A model generated the notes under the pieces. It worked only from the letters and a program-made list of their open reading frames with translations. It was not told where the DNA came from and searched no databases. Positions 29,495-38,518 of a stretch of DNA of 64,000 bases are shown here, in pieces; position 1 is the first letter of the stretch, and each line of letters starts with the position of its first letter. The stretch covers positions 310,001-374,000 of the forward strand of contig CAVTSD010000005.1 in the NCBI GenBank assembly GCA_963737365.1, given 5' to 3'. The position numbers and the translations under genes are program-made. The DNA is from Roseiarcus sp963737365. GTDB taxonomy: Bacteria > Pseudomonadota > Alphaproteobacteria > Rhizobiales > Beijerinckiaceae.

Positions 29495-31240
29495 ATGTCA
29501 TTAATCGAAACCCGCCGCGACCAGATGTTCTCCAAACTGACGTCCGCGGAGATCGACCGACTGCGCGGCTTTGGCGAGGTCCGTCGCTTCGCGGGCGGCA
29601 CGCAACTCATGTCGGCGGGTCGGCCGAGCCCCGGGATGATTGTTCTGATTTCGGGGGCGGCCACAGTCGCACGGCGCGACAAACCCGGCCGCACCTCCCC
29701 GATTGTCGACATGGGCGCCGGCGATTTCATTGCCGAGGTCGGCGAGCTCTCCGGCCGTCCGTCTCTTGTCGACGTGCACGCCGCCTCCGACGTGGAAGCC
29801 CTTATCATTCCCCCCGAACGCCTGCGCGCCCTGATGATCGCCGAAGCAGAACTCGGCGAGCGGATTATGCGCGCCCTGATCTTGCGACGGGTGGCCCTGG
29901 TTGAGATGGGAGCTGGCGGGCCGGTTCTCATTGGCGACGAAACGAGCCCTGACGTCATCAGGCTACAGGGGTTTCTCACCCGAAACAGCTATCCGAACCA
30001 GGTGCTCGATCCAGCGGAGGATACTGACGCCAAGTCCCTTGTCGAACACTACGCGCCGGGGCCAGGCGAGCTCCCGCTGGTCGTTTGCCCTGATGGGTCG
30101 GTTCTCAAGAATCCAACCGAAACCGAGCTCGCGAAAGCCTTGGGAATGGTTCGCGCCGATGCGTCGGATCAAACGTTTGACGTAGCCGTCGTCGGAGCAG
30201 GTCCAGCTGGCCTTGCGACCGCGATCTACGCGGCGTCCGAGGGCGCGCTGGTGGTCGTTTTCGATAAGCTCGCCTATGGGGGACAAGCCGGCGCGAGCGC
30301 CCGCATCGAGAATTATCTCGGCTTCCCGACGGGCGTCTCCGGGCAAGCTCTTATGGGCCGCGCCTTCGTGCAGGCGCAGAAATTCGGGGTCGAGTTCTCC
30401 ATTCCAACCGAGGTCGACCGTCTCGTTTGCGACAAAACTCCGCTTGCTCTGCATTTGACCGACGGCCGAAAGGTTCAGGCGCGCTCCGTAGTCGTCGCGG
30501 CTGGGGCAAGATACCGACGGCTGTCCCTCCCCAATATCAAGGATTTCGAGGGTCGCGGCGTGTGGTACTGGGCGTCGCCGATCGAGGCCCGGCTCTGCCG
30601 GAGCGAAGAGGCTGTCTTGGTGGGCGGCGGCAATTCAGCCGGACAGGCCGCGGTCTACCTGTCCGGCTTCGCTAAAAAGGTCTGGATGTTGGTGCGCGGG
30701 CCTGGCCTCGCAGAGTCGATGTCGCAGTACCTGATCGACCGTATCAGCGCGACCGCCAACATTGAGCTCTTGTTCGAGACCGAGGTCACAGCTCTGACCG
30801 GCTCTCACGAAGGACGGCTCGACCGCGTGCGCTGGAAAAATCGAAAGACTGGCGAAGAGACCGAACGAGCGATTCGCAACCTGTTCCTTTTCATCGGCGC
30901 AGATCCAGCCACCGATTGGCTGCGCGATTGCGGTGTCGCGCTGGACAAGAACGGATTTGTGAAAACGGGCTTTGACGTCGGCGCCTCTCCTGGTCGATCA
31001 GGCAGCGAAGTTCGCGAAGGAACGAAGCACCAGTCGATCGTGACTGGGGTCTTCGCCGTCGGCGATGCGCGCTCCGGTTCCGTCAAACGCGTCGGCGGCG
31101 CCATCGGGGAGGGCGCAGCCGTCGTCCCGGAACTGCACGCCTTTCTCCGCCTCGCCTCTTCGCCATCACTGCAGTCTGGACCGTCCGCATCTGCGCGCGA
31201 CCTGAGAGCCTCATCGGCATTGGTCGACGCTCAACGTTGA
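29495..31240 (+). CDS. Cyclic-nucleotide-binding domain fused to a thioredoxin-reductase-like flavoprotein
   Basis: Protein of 581 aa. Residues about 1-145 form a Crp-type cyclic-nucleotide-binding beta-roll (GEVRRFAGGTQLMSAGRPSP, GDFIAEVGELSGRPSLVDVHA). Residues about 150-215 resemble a thioredoxin fold without a CxxC. Residues about 225-550 are a TrxR-like FAD/NADPH reductase (VVGAGPAGLATAIYAASEGA, GQAGASARIENYLGFPTGVS, VGGGNSAGQAAVYLS, VFAVGDARSGSVKRV). Where thioredoxin reductase has CATC, this protein reads YWASPIEARLC, so the redox-active disulfide is absent. Electrons must go to another partner. An FNR-like box precedes it. Confidence 0.9.
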   Translation: MSLIETRRDQMFSKLTSAEIDRLRGFGEVRRFAGGTQLMSAGRPSPGMIVLISGAATVARRDKPGRTSPIVDMGAGDFIAEVGELSGRPSLVDVHAASDVEALIIPPERLRALMIAEAELGERIMRALILRRVALVEMGAGGPVLIGDETSPDVIRLQGFLTRNSYPNQVLDPAEDTDAKSLVEHYAPGPGELPLVVCPDGSVLKNPTETELAKALGMVRADASDQTFDVAVVGAGPAGLATAIYAASEGALVVVFDKLAYGGQAGASARIENYLGFPTGVSGQALMGRAFVQAQKFGVEFSIPTEVDRLVCDKTPLALHLTDGRKVQARSVVVAAGARYRRLSLPNIKDFEGRGVWYWASPIEARLCRSEEAVLVGGGNSAGQAAVYLSGFAKKVWMLVRGPGLAESMSQYLIDRISATANIELLFETEVTALTGSHEGRLDRVRWKNRKTGEETERAIRNLFLFIGADPATDWLRDCGVALDKNGFVKTGFDVGASPGRSGSEVREGTKHQSIVTGVFAVGDARSGSVKRVGGAIGEGAAVVPELHAFLRLASSPSLQSGPSASARDLRASSALVDAQR

Positions 31241-31379
31241 AGGTGTTTTGCACAGTCGCGTGAATCGACAGAATGAGCTTGGGCCCGAGGTCGGTGCGCG
31301 TTGCTGTCGCACGGAGTTCGCAATTTCCGGAACACAGGGCGCAACTGGGGCTCTCCCTCGATCTCTGATGGCGAGGTCT

Positions 31380-31700
31380 ATTCCAGAGTTGTCCGAGGGG
31401 TTCATCCAGCCTCGCGATGCGGCTGCGATCGCGCCTATCCAGGACAGCATCGCCGAAGCGCTCGCGCGGGCCAGGCAAGCGCCGCCGAGGCGAAGCACGA
31501 GCGCATAGCTTTCTCGCCCCCGAGCCCGATCATGGACCGCTCATGCGCACGCTCAAGCGGCTGCGCCACGACCTTGTGATGATTGGACAGGCCGCAGCGG
31601 AGCCCCTTCCCGAGTCGCTCCAAGCACGGCTCGCACCGCTGCTGGCGCGGGTCGCACGGACTTCAGCTGATCGACTGCGTGCGGAGGAGAAGCGCTGGCT
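31380..31700 (+). pseudogene. Remnant of an FUSC-family (aromatic acid exporter-like) transporter
   Basis: Fragments in three successive frames join into one sequence: GFIQPRDAAAIAPIQDSIAE, then ASAAEAKHERIAF, then LAPEPDHGPLMRTLKRLRHD and LVMIGQAAAEPLPESLQARL. The last part is the characteristic soluble-domain motif of FUSC proteins. Two frameshifts and the absence of all membrane segments show that only a piece survives. It fills the gap between the oxidoreductase and the BON gene. Confidence 0.65.
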
Positions 31701-31809
31701 GGTCGGCGCGAGCCGGCTTCGGTGGAGGGGGTCGAAGCCGTCCATGACACGGATCGCATCGGGCTCGCCGGTTTTGATCCAATCAGGCGAACCCGACGGG
31801 CTGTCGAGT

Positions 31810-32463
31810 TCAGGCGCTGATTGTAATTCGATTCTCAACCTTGGCGACGCCCGGCGCCCGCCAAGCCACCCGCTCGGCTTCCTCGCGCTCCGCCCAAGAC
31901 CGAACGCTGCCTTTGAGAGTCACTTCGCTGCCGTTCGTCTCGACGATGATGCGGTTCGCGTCGACTTCCGCATTACGGCGAAAGGCTTCCTCAATCTTGC
32001 TCTTGATTTCGGACGGCGTGACGCGCGGTTTCATTACGATCGAATTGGTGACGCCCTTGATGCCTTTGACGCGTCGAACCGCTTCCTCAGCCCTCGTGCG
32101 CTGGTAATTCCACTCAGCCGTCCCCTCGAGCGTGACCCACCCGTTTCTGACAACGACCTTCATGTTTTCGGAGGAGAATGGGAGCTCGCTCTTGAGGGCG
32201 GCCACGGCGTCGCGTGCGATTTCCGGATCCGGCCGTTCACTTCCCGCAGGTAGACGCACCTCGAGATCATTGGCGACGGCCTTCACGCCGCCCACTCGTT
32301 TCGCATCGCTCTCCGCTTGCCATTTATGGGTGTAGCTCTTCACGAAGCCGGTCAAGGTCACGACTTCATCCTTGACCGCGACGGCAATATCGGTCGGGTC
32401 AATGTCGGGATCCCATTTCAACTCGGCTTCAACATCCCGCTTAATATCGCTGTCGGTTTTCAT
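31810..32463 (-). CDS. Triple BON-domain protein
   Basis: Protein of 217 aa with three BON repeats of about 60 residues: VKDEVVTLTGFVKSYTHKWQ, VRNGWVTLEGTAEWNYQRTR and TNGSEVTLKGSVRSWAEREE are the core strand-helix units. There is no signal peptide, so it may act in the cytoplasm, unlike OsmY. BON domains bind phospholipid or act in osmotic and envelope stress. A perfect TTGAC-N4-GTCAA site lies about 100 bp upstream. Confidence 0.9.
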   Translation of the reverse strand: MKTDSDIKRDVEAELKWDPDIDPTDIAVAVKDEVVTLTGFVKSYTHKWQAESDAKRVGGVKAVANDLEVRLPAGSERPDPEIARDAVAALKSELPFSSENMKVVVRNGWVTLEGTAEWNYQRTRAEEAVRRVKGIKGVTNSIVMKPRVTPSEIKSKIEEAFRRNAEVDANRIIVETNGSEVTLKGSVRSWAEREEAERVAWRAPGVAKVENRITISA

Positions 32464-32563
32464 TGAAATCTCCCGTGCATCTTCGCCTCATCTGCGCCGA
32501 CCCATTCGACTGACAGGGCGGCCGCGGCACACCTAAGGCTAGGTGGGGACGAGTCGGGGCGCC

Positions 32564-32577
32564 TTGACGGTCGTCAA
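32564..32577. promoter_or_regulatory. FNR/FixK-type site upstream of the BON gene
   Basis: TTGAC-GGTC-GTCAA, a perfect dyad of TTGA-N6-TCAA type, about 101 bp upstream of the BON start codon (minus strand). The neighbouring gene on the other side ends here, so the BON gene is the only candidate target. Confidence 0.6.
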
Positions 32578-32615
32578 ATTCTCGATCGTTGCTGATCGAG
32601 CCGGGCATGGGACCG

Positions 32616-33110
32616 CTAGTGAGGCTTGAGCCGATCGCTCTGCGACTGGATCAGGAGCGCCTCATGAAGCAAGGCGAATCCCTGCATCGTGCGCGCATAG
32701 TCTGATCGCGCCGACGCAAAACCATGCGCCATTTGCAAAAGTTCGGGATTTGCGGTTTCAAGATTGCCGATCGCTTCCCGGCAGAACTGCTCGTCGCCGA
32801 TCCGGGATACGCGCGCAAGAATCCGGTCGCGTGTTTCGGAAGAAACCTGAGGCAGCGGACTGAGGGCGTCGGATTGGAGGAGCGCCGACGCCTCCGCGGC
32901 CAATAACCGATAGAACATCCCGAAGGCGGTAAAAAGCTTCTTGCCTTCCTTGCCTTCCCCCGCCCATTTCACCGCCATGTCCAGCAATTGCGGATTGTGC
33001 CGATCCAGATCTCTTCGGATGTCCGCCATGCAAACATCCGGCCCCAAACTGTCGAATTCGCGCGCGATCCGTTCTCTCGTGGGATCGGTGACGCGAGGCA
33101 TCATGCTCAT
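32616..33110 (-). CDS. Uncharacterised protein made of two tandem homologous repeats
   Basis: Protein of 164 aa, not recognised. It is built from two related units of about 65 residues: TRERIAREFDSLGPDVCMAD then RHNPQLLDMAVKWA, and TRDRILARVSRIGDEQFCRE then TANPELLQMAHGFA. Both continue into an aromatic helix (FGMFYRLLAAEAS / MQGFALLHEALLI). Each unit keeps one Cys. All-helical and soluble, no signal peptide. Its place between BON and MEDS genes suggests a stress role, which is inference only. Confidence 0.75.
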   Translation of the reverse strand: MSMMPRVTDPTRERIAREFDSLGPDVCMADIRRDLDRHNPQLLDMAVKWAGEGKEGKKLFTAFGMFYRLLAAEASALLQSDALSPLPQVSSETRDRILARVSRIGDEQFCREAIGNLETANPELLQMAHGFASARSDYARTMQGFALLHEALLIQSQSDRLKPH

Positions 33111-33435
33111 CAGTTGTTATCCTCGACTATCAAGAATTCAACCTCGCACCCTGGGGGCGCCGAGGCGACCGCCTCATTCGACCGGATGTGCTACAACGGG
33201 TAATTATATGTGGGATGGCGCCGTCATAGAAATTGTTTTTCACTCGACGGGTCGAGGGCCCCGCCGCCAACGGAAGAATAAGCCTTCGCTTGCCTAGAAT
33301 CGGTTTAAGCCATGCCGATCGTAGGGGCAAAATAAAGCGCGATGCGGCGCGTCATTCACCGCTTCTGAACAGGGCGGGTGACCTGTCCTAGATTGGTTTT
33401 TTCGCTGGATGCCAGCATGGAGCGCCGCGGTCATT
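33111..33435. other. Intergenic region
   Basis: 325 bp with no recognised gene; small open frames lack similarity. No regulatory dyad was noticed. Confidence 0.5.
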
Positions 33436-33961
33436 CTGAACCCGATGGTCCGAGACCAGCGAGGGCCTTCGCGAACCGATCGGAACCCTAGAGATATCGC
33501 GTGACCTGTCGCGCGTTCTCGCCAATATTCGCGATTCCGAGTCGGCTGCGGAAGCGTGGCCAGAGGCGCTGAAGTCGATGACGGAGGCTTTGGGCGCCGC
33601 GGGCGCCGCCTGCATCGTCGTCAACAAGTTCTCAGATAAAGCCGACCGGGTGTGCTTCTCGGGTCTGAGTGAACGCTTCAGGTCTCATTATCTGGATCAT
33701 TTCGCCCCCTTGTATCCTTTTCTGCCGCACCTCAACGTTGCCTGTCGCTAGATCAAGCTGTCGGACTGCCTTCCGCAGTCTTTGTTGAGACGAAGCGAAT
33801 GGTACAATGATTTTGTCTTGGCTTGCGGCGTGCGCGACATCCTCGGCACTCGCCTGATCGAAACGCCATCGCATCTCGTCTATGTCGGCGTTCACCAACG
33901 GATCGGACGAGGTCTTGGCGCCGATGTCGAGCCCGCAATTAAAGAGCTGACCTCACCCTAA
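33436..33961 (+). pseudogene. Truncated LuxR-family regulator with an internal stop
   Basis: One frame reads a sensory domain typical of long LuxR-type regulators: LGAAGAACIVVNKFSDKADR, HYLDHFAPLYPFLPHLN, then a TAG stop at 33749-33751, then IKLSDCLPQSLLRRSEWYND, FVLACGVRDILGTRLIETPS and LVYVGVHQRIGRGLGADVEP. It ends at a TAA at 33959-33961 without any helix-turn-helix. No start codon with similarity was found, and a TGA bounds the frame at the 5' side. It therefore lacks both ends and is interrupted. Confidence 0.78.
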
Positions 33962-33969
33962 GGTCAGCC

Positions 33970-34234
33970 ATGCTGCGCCAGATGGAGCGTCTGTTTAGCG
34001 CAAGCCAATCGGGGCCGAATTCAAAATTAAGCGCACGCGGCGAAAGATATTACTTCCACGTCAGCAACGGCGGCCAATTTTTGGACGAGACGGGCGAAGA
34101 GTTCCCGTCGCGCAAGGAAGCGATCGCGCGCCTCGGTTCTCGCGGCGGAACTCAAGAAAGAAGGCGACTGGAGCGGTTATGCCATAACCGTGACCGACGA
34201 GGACGGCGCCATGGTCGCGCGATTGCCGGTCTGA
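33970..34234 (+). pseudogene. DUF6894-type small protein gene, frameshifted
   Basis: The first frame gives RYYFHVSNGGQFLDETGEEF then PSRKEAIAR, the hallmark of DUF6894 proteins. After about 34130 the coding sense continues one phase over: ASVLAAELKKEGDWSGYAIT then VTDEDGAMVARLPV and a TGA at 34232-34234. The break is best explained by loss of two bases in a GCGCGC run. Function of the family is unknown; genes of this kind are abundant in Hyphomicrobiales. Confidence 0.65.
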
Positions 34235-34569
34235 GATCTCCTGCTCCGCCACCGGTCAATAAGGGGAAAGCTTAGTCGACAAAACTCGATCGCGTGGTCC
34301 TTCTCTGGGCGCCCATCTCCTGCTCGACATTCTCCGCACTCGGCCAGTTGGGAGTGCGGCACGATCACGAGCAGCGCGACTGGGCATTCGGAATTTTTCT
34401 TCCTCAGCCGGTCCGAGGTCTCCCTCGGCGGTAGGAACCAAGTCAATTGAGGGATATTACGTACTCGGCGAAGCTCGCATGAGCGCGTCCTTTCGCGATA
34501 CACTGCGCAACAGCACGCTCATCGCCATGATACCTGTCGCCGTGAAAGCGTGCCGGAAGGGAGGTTTGC
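34235..34569. other. Intergenic region before the MEDS gene
   Basis: 335 bp, no gene recognised. A GGGAGG ribosome binding site at 34559-34564 precedes the MEDS-protein start. Confidence 0.5.
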
Positions 34570-35220
34570 ATGAGTTCATCTCCAGCGCCTATTCCGTTCG
34601 CGCGTTCGATGCTGCGCCAACACCGGCACGTCTGCGCCTTCTTCAACTCGGCGGACGATGAATATGGCACGGTGCTGCCCTTTATCTGCGACGGCATCAG
34701 TTGCGGAGACCGCGCCTTTCATGTGCTTCCGTCCAAGCACCAGCGAGAGCATCTGGATCGGCTGACCGCCGCGGGCGTCGACGTCGCGGCTACGCAGAAG
34801 AGCGGGCAGCTCGAAGTCGCAGCCTCGGAAGACACCTACACGCGCGGCGGCAGGTTCAATAAGGAAGCCATGCTCGCTCTCATCCAGGAGGTTCTCAGGA
34901 CAGGAGCCTCGCTCGGTTTTCCGTTGACGCGCATGATCGCGCACGCGGAAACCACTTGCGCGGATTGGGGCGGCGCCAACGAATTCATGGAATATGAGAT
35001 GCGGCTCAACGAGGTGCTGCCCAACTATGACGATCCGGTGATCTGCGCCTATGACGCCAACTTGGTGGACGCCAATCTCGCGATCGACATCCTCCGCACG
35101 CATCCGGTCGCGGTGATCGGAGGCGTCCTGGTTGAGAATTCTTTCTTCTCCAGCCCCGAGGATTTCCTGCGCGAGGTTCGGGCGAGAAGCTTGACGCCGC
35201 CAACTCCATACGTGGGATAA
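34570..35220 (+). CDS. MEDS-domain sensor protein
   Basis: Protein of 216 aa made almost entirely of one MEDS (DcmR-type sensory) domain: RHVCAFFNSADDEYGTVLPF, ICDGISCGDRAFHVLPSKHQ, then FPLTRMIAHAETTCADWGGA and VICAYDANLVDANLAIDIL. MEDS domains were named from methanogens and the methylotroph regulator DcmR and are thought to sense hydrocarbon derivatives. This copy has no output domain, so it may act through a partner. A good Shine-Dalgarno (GGGAGG) precedes the ATG. Confidence 0.85.
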   Translation: MSSSPAPIPFARSMLRQHRHVCAFFNSADDEYGTVLPFICDGISCGDRAFHVLPSKHQREHLDRLTAAGVDVAATQKSGQLEVAASEDTYTRGGRFNKEAMLALIQEVLRTGASLGFPLTRMIAHAETTCADWGGANEFMEYEMRLNEVLPNYDDPVICAYDANLVDANLAIDILRTHPVAVIGGVLVENSFFSSPEDFLREVRARSLTPPTPYVG

Positions 35221-35323
35221 CTTGAGCGGGTGTCGGAGTCCTCAGTTTCGACTGAAACTGTGAAGCGCGCGTCGAGCGCCCGGATGGCGTTCCCATGACA
35301 GCGGTCGGCCGCCTTCGCAATTC

Positions 35324-35337
35324 TTGACGGCGGTCAA
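35324..35337. promoter_or_regulatory. FNR/FixK-type site upstream of the HdeD-family gene
   Basis: TTGAC-GGCG-GTCAA, a perfect dyad, centred about 75 bp upstream of the chosen ATG. Its presence argues against using the longer reading frame that would start inside the site. Confidence 0.6.
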
Positions 35338-35404
35338 GGCGAAGATCTCCGTTGTGAAGCAATCATTCCTGAGAAACTCAACACGCGGCGTATGGGAGCG
35401 CGGT

Positions 35405-36034
35405 ATGAGCACAAGCTACTCAGGACGGTCCGAATTTCCCTTCATGTCTGGTGCTGACCCGAATATGAGCGAAGCGCTGGCGCGCAACTGGTGGGCGATG
35501 GCGCTAAGAGGCCTGCTAGCCGTCGTTTTCGGGGTGATCGCGCTGGTGCTTCCCGGCGTCACCATGCTCTCGCTGGTGCTCGTGTTCGCCGCGTACACGC
35601 TGGTCGATGGGGTGCTTTCGATTGTCTCGGCGGTTCGGTCGGCCAGGCTACATGAACGCTGGGGTCTTCTGGTGCTGGAGGGTGTCGTGGATATCGCCGC
35701 AGGCGTGCTTGCCTTCCTGTGGCCAGGCCTGACGATCGTCATATTCGTGCTGCTGGTCGCGGCATGGGCGATTGTCACAGGCGCATTGATGACCGCGGCG
35801 GCGTTTCGCCTGCAACTTGACCATGGGCGATGGTGGCTCGCTTTGGGCGGACTGGCGTCGTTTGTTTATGGCGTTCTCCTGATTATCGCGCCGCTCATCG
35901 GCGCGTTGGTGCTAACCTGGTGGCTAGGCGCATACGCGCTCGTTTTCGGCGTTCTCCTGCTCATCCTGGCGTTCCGGCTTCGCGTTAAGCACGCCGAAGA
36001 CCGACACGCCGGGTTGGCTCAAAGGGCCGCCTAA
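35405..36034 (+). CDS. HdeD-family membrane protein (acid/stress resistance type)
   Basis: Protein of 209 aa from the ATG at 35405, with GGGAG just upstream. Six hydrophobic helices are visible, starting NWWAMALRGLLAVVFGVIAL and ending LVFGVLLLILAFRLR; the VTMLSLVLVFAAYTLVDGVL and VLAFLWPGLTIVIFVLLVAA segments are typical of DUF308/HdeD. HdeD proteins protect against acid and other envelope stress and recur in stress islands. An FNR-type box precedes the gene. Confidence 0.9.
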   Translation: MSTSYSGRSEFPFMSGADPNMSEALARNWWAMALRGLLAVVFGVIALVLPGVTMLSLVLVFAAYTLVDGVLSIVSAVRSARLHERWGLLVLEGVVDIAAGVLAFLWPGLTIVIFVLLVAAWAIVTGALMTAAAFRLQLDHGRWWLALGGLASFVYGVLLIIAPLIGALVLTWWLGAYALVFGVLLLILAFRLRVKHAEDRHAGLAQRAA

Positions 36035-36759
36035 ATTTCATGGAGTGCGCACTTTGCTCTCGCGTCTCGGATCGCTGGCTTCCTCCCACCACGACTAGAG
36101 ACGTCCGCCGACGCCGCCTTCGAGTAGCGGCGTCGGCCTTTTTGTTGGCTACTTGGGCCGCAATTGGCGCGGCAATGAGCGGTCTCGGCGACTGTTTCAA
36201 AATTTCGAGCCTCACGCGCGAGCCTGCTATTGCGGCCCACGACCGGCCGCTTGCTGCCAGCTGACATCGCGAGGATGGGTTGATGCGGCGGGATTTCCAG
36301 GCCGCGTCGTCTTGCCGCGAACATCCGGCCGCCTGCTTGGTCCCGCAATGCCGCCCGCCACTTAGTTTGGTCGTCAGATCGCTTGCAGGCATCGCCGTCT
36401 TGCACGGCATCCGGGCGACTGTTTCTCTCGTCAACATTAACTTGCCAAGCACGCCCCCTGGGTATTCAATTACACTCGCACCTAGGTCTGAACGCTGCGG
36501 CTAGCATCTGCGGATGAGACCCGCCCATGACAGCCGAGTAGCCCCTCTGCTTGGTATGTGTCTATATGTCGCTCTCGCGACTGGCTACGAACAAAGACGC
36601 TGCGCCGAGCCGGGACATCCGCGCGATTTTGAAATTCCGCGCTGTGCGACCTTCGCGGCGTCGATATGCGATTCCAGAGGCAACGCTCGCTACAGCTGAA
36701 CAGAAGCGACTGCGGAAGAATTCACGCCGAAGTTCGAAACCGCAAAGGCTACGACCCTG
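36035..36759. other. Long intergenic stretch before the FixL-like kinase
   Basis: 725 bp. A GC-rich hairpin-like pair (GACGCCGCC and GGCGTCGG) near 36110-36140 may terminate the HdeD transcript. Short frames of 60-75 codons on either strand lack similarity. No gene is called. Confidence 0.45.
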
Positions 36760-38518
36760 ATGTCCGTATGGCGCAAGGGTAACACCGACGCCGCAACCGC
36801 CTCTCCGGAGCCAAACTCGCAGATCCTTGAACTCAGGCGACTCGTCCGCGACCTGATCGCTTTGTCGGCGTTGCCCGCGATGTGGAAGGACTACGACCCC
36901 GGCCGAGTCGCCGACAGCGCCGCATCCGCCCTGGCTTCGATGATTGACGCCAATTTCGTCTACGTCGGACTTCCGAGCGAGCACCCTCCCATTGAAATCG
37001 TGATGACGCCGACGCCCGTAGACGCGGCTCGGCGTGATTCCATTGCAGCCGCCGTCAAGCGCGAAGTGGGGAGCGCAGGCGGTCGCCAAGCCATACCGAT
37101 CGCCAATCCTTCTTTGGGCGAACCGCTTCGGCTGGCAATCGCGCCTATCGGTCCTCACGGCTTTGGCGTGATCGCCACCGCATCCGAGGCGGGCGGCTTT
37201 CCGACCGAAACTCAGCGATTGCTCATCGGAACGGTCGCGAGCGAAATGACTTTGGCCCTGCATCGCTGGCATGGCGAGACCGAGATGCGGCGATTCGTCG
37301 CTCTCGTCGAAAGCTCGGCCGATTTTGTCGGTTATGCCGATCTCGATGGGACGGCGAAATATGTCAATCCCGCCGGAATGCGGCTTGTTGGGCTTGGCGA
37401 GCACGAACGAGTTCCCGCCGCTGCACATCCTGGAGTTCCTCGTGCCGGAGGACCGGGATCGCGCACGCGACGAGGCTTGGCCAATCGTCCGGCGATCAGG
37501 CCGCTGGGTCGGCGAAGTCACCTTTCGCCATTTTGCCAGCGGCGCCGAGATCCCGTTTCTGCTCGACTGGTTTCGTATCGATGATTTGCGCACCGGTGAC
37601 GCAATCAACATCGCTGCGGTCGGTAAGGATTTGCGGGCGCAGAAGAGCGCGGAGCGCGAGTTGCGTCTTCTCAACGAGACGCTCGAGAGCCGGGTCGCTC
37701 AACGCACGGCCGAGCTTGCCGAAGCCAACCAAAAGCTTCTGGCCGAAATGCTGGAGCATGAGCGTCTCGAGTCGCGCCTGCACGTGGCGAACCTCGAACT
37801 CGGTCATGCCGCGCGGCTAAGCACGGCGGGGCAGATGGCAGCGGCCATTGCGCATGAGCTCAACCAGCCGCTGACGGCGATCGTGAATTCCTTGGGCGCC
37901 GCCAAGCGCCTGCTGCGGCACGGGACGTTCGTCGGCATTGGTTCGGCGCTGGAGGTCATGAATGAAGCGGTCCAGCAATCCCTGCGCGCTGGGCAGGTCG
38001 TTGGCCGGCTGCGCAATTTCCTGATCCGCGGGGACACGGAAACGCGGGTCGAAGATGTCGCGACGATGGTCGACGAGGCGAGCACGCTCGCGCTGATTGG
38101 CGCTAGCGCCTCGGGAGTGAAGATGAGCGCGCGTCTCGATCCCGAAGCGCCATACGTTCTAGGCAATCGAATTGAAATCCAGCAGGTCTTGATCAACCTC
38201 ATGCGGAATTCGCTTGAGGCCATGGCCGGAGTCGACCGCCGTGAGCTGGGCGTGACAACCACACTTCGACGGCCCGATCTGGTCGAATTCGCCGTGGCCG
38301 ACACCGGACCCGGCATCGACCCCGACGTGGCTGACCGCATTTTTGAGCCATTTGTGACCACTAAGCGCTGCGGCATGGGCATGGGCCTGTCGATCTGCCG
38401 CTCGATTATCGAGTCGCACGGCGGCTGCCTCGAGTTCGAACCGAACCCTGGAGGCGGGGCCCTCTTTCGCTTCACTCTCCCGGCGGCCTCGCCTGAGAGC
38501 GATCTCGATGCCAGCTAG
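36760..38518 (+). CDS. PAS-domain sensor histidine kinase (FixL-like), carrying a single frameshift
   Basis: About 585 aa when corrected. A GAF-like N-terminus (residues about 25-165) leads to a PAS domain (FVALVESSADFVGYADLDGT). A coiled-coil linker, the HisKA segment AAIAHELNQPLTAIVNSLGA with the phospho-acceptor His, and a HATPase domain (ADTGPGIDPDVADRIFEPF, GMGMGLSICRSII) follow. The break lies at GAGTTC, 37409-37414. Removing one base gives GEHERVPPLHILEFLVPEDR. The FixL haem-ligand pattern was not recognised, so oxygen sensing is unproven. The stop overlaps the response regulator start by 11 bp. Confidence 0.88.

Noticed and set aside
34440..34460. AAGTCAATTGAGG as an FNR-type site
   Set aside because: The half-sites lack the four-base spacer, so it does not fit TTGA-N6-TCAA.
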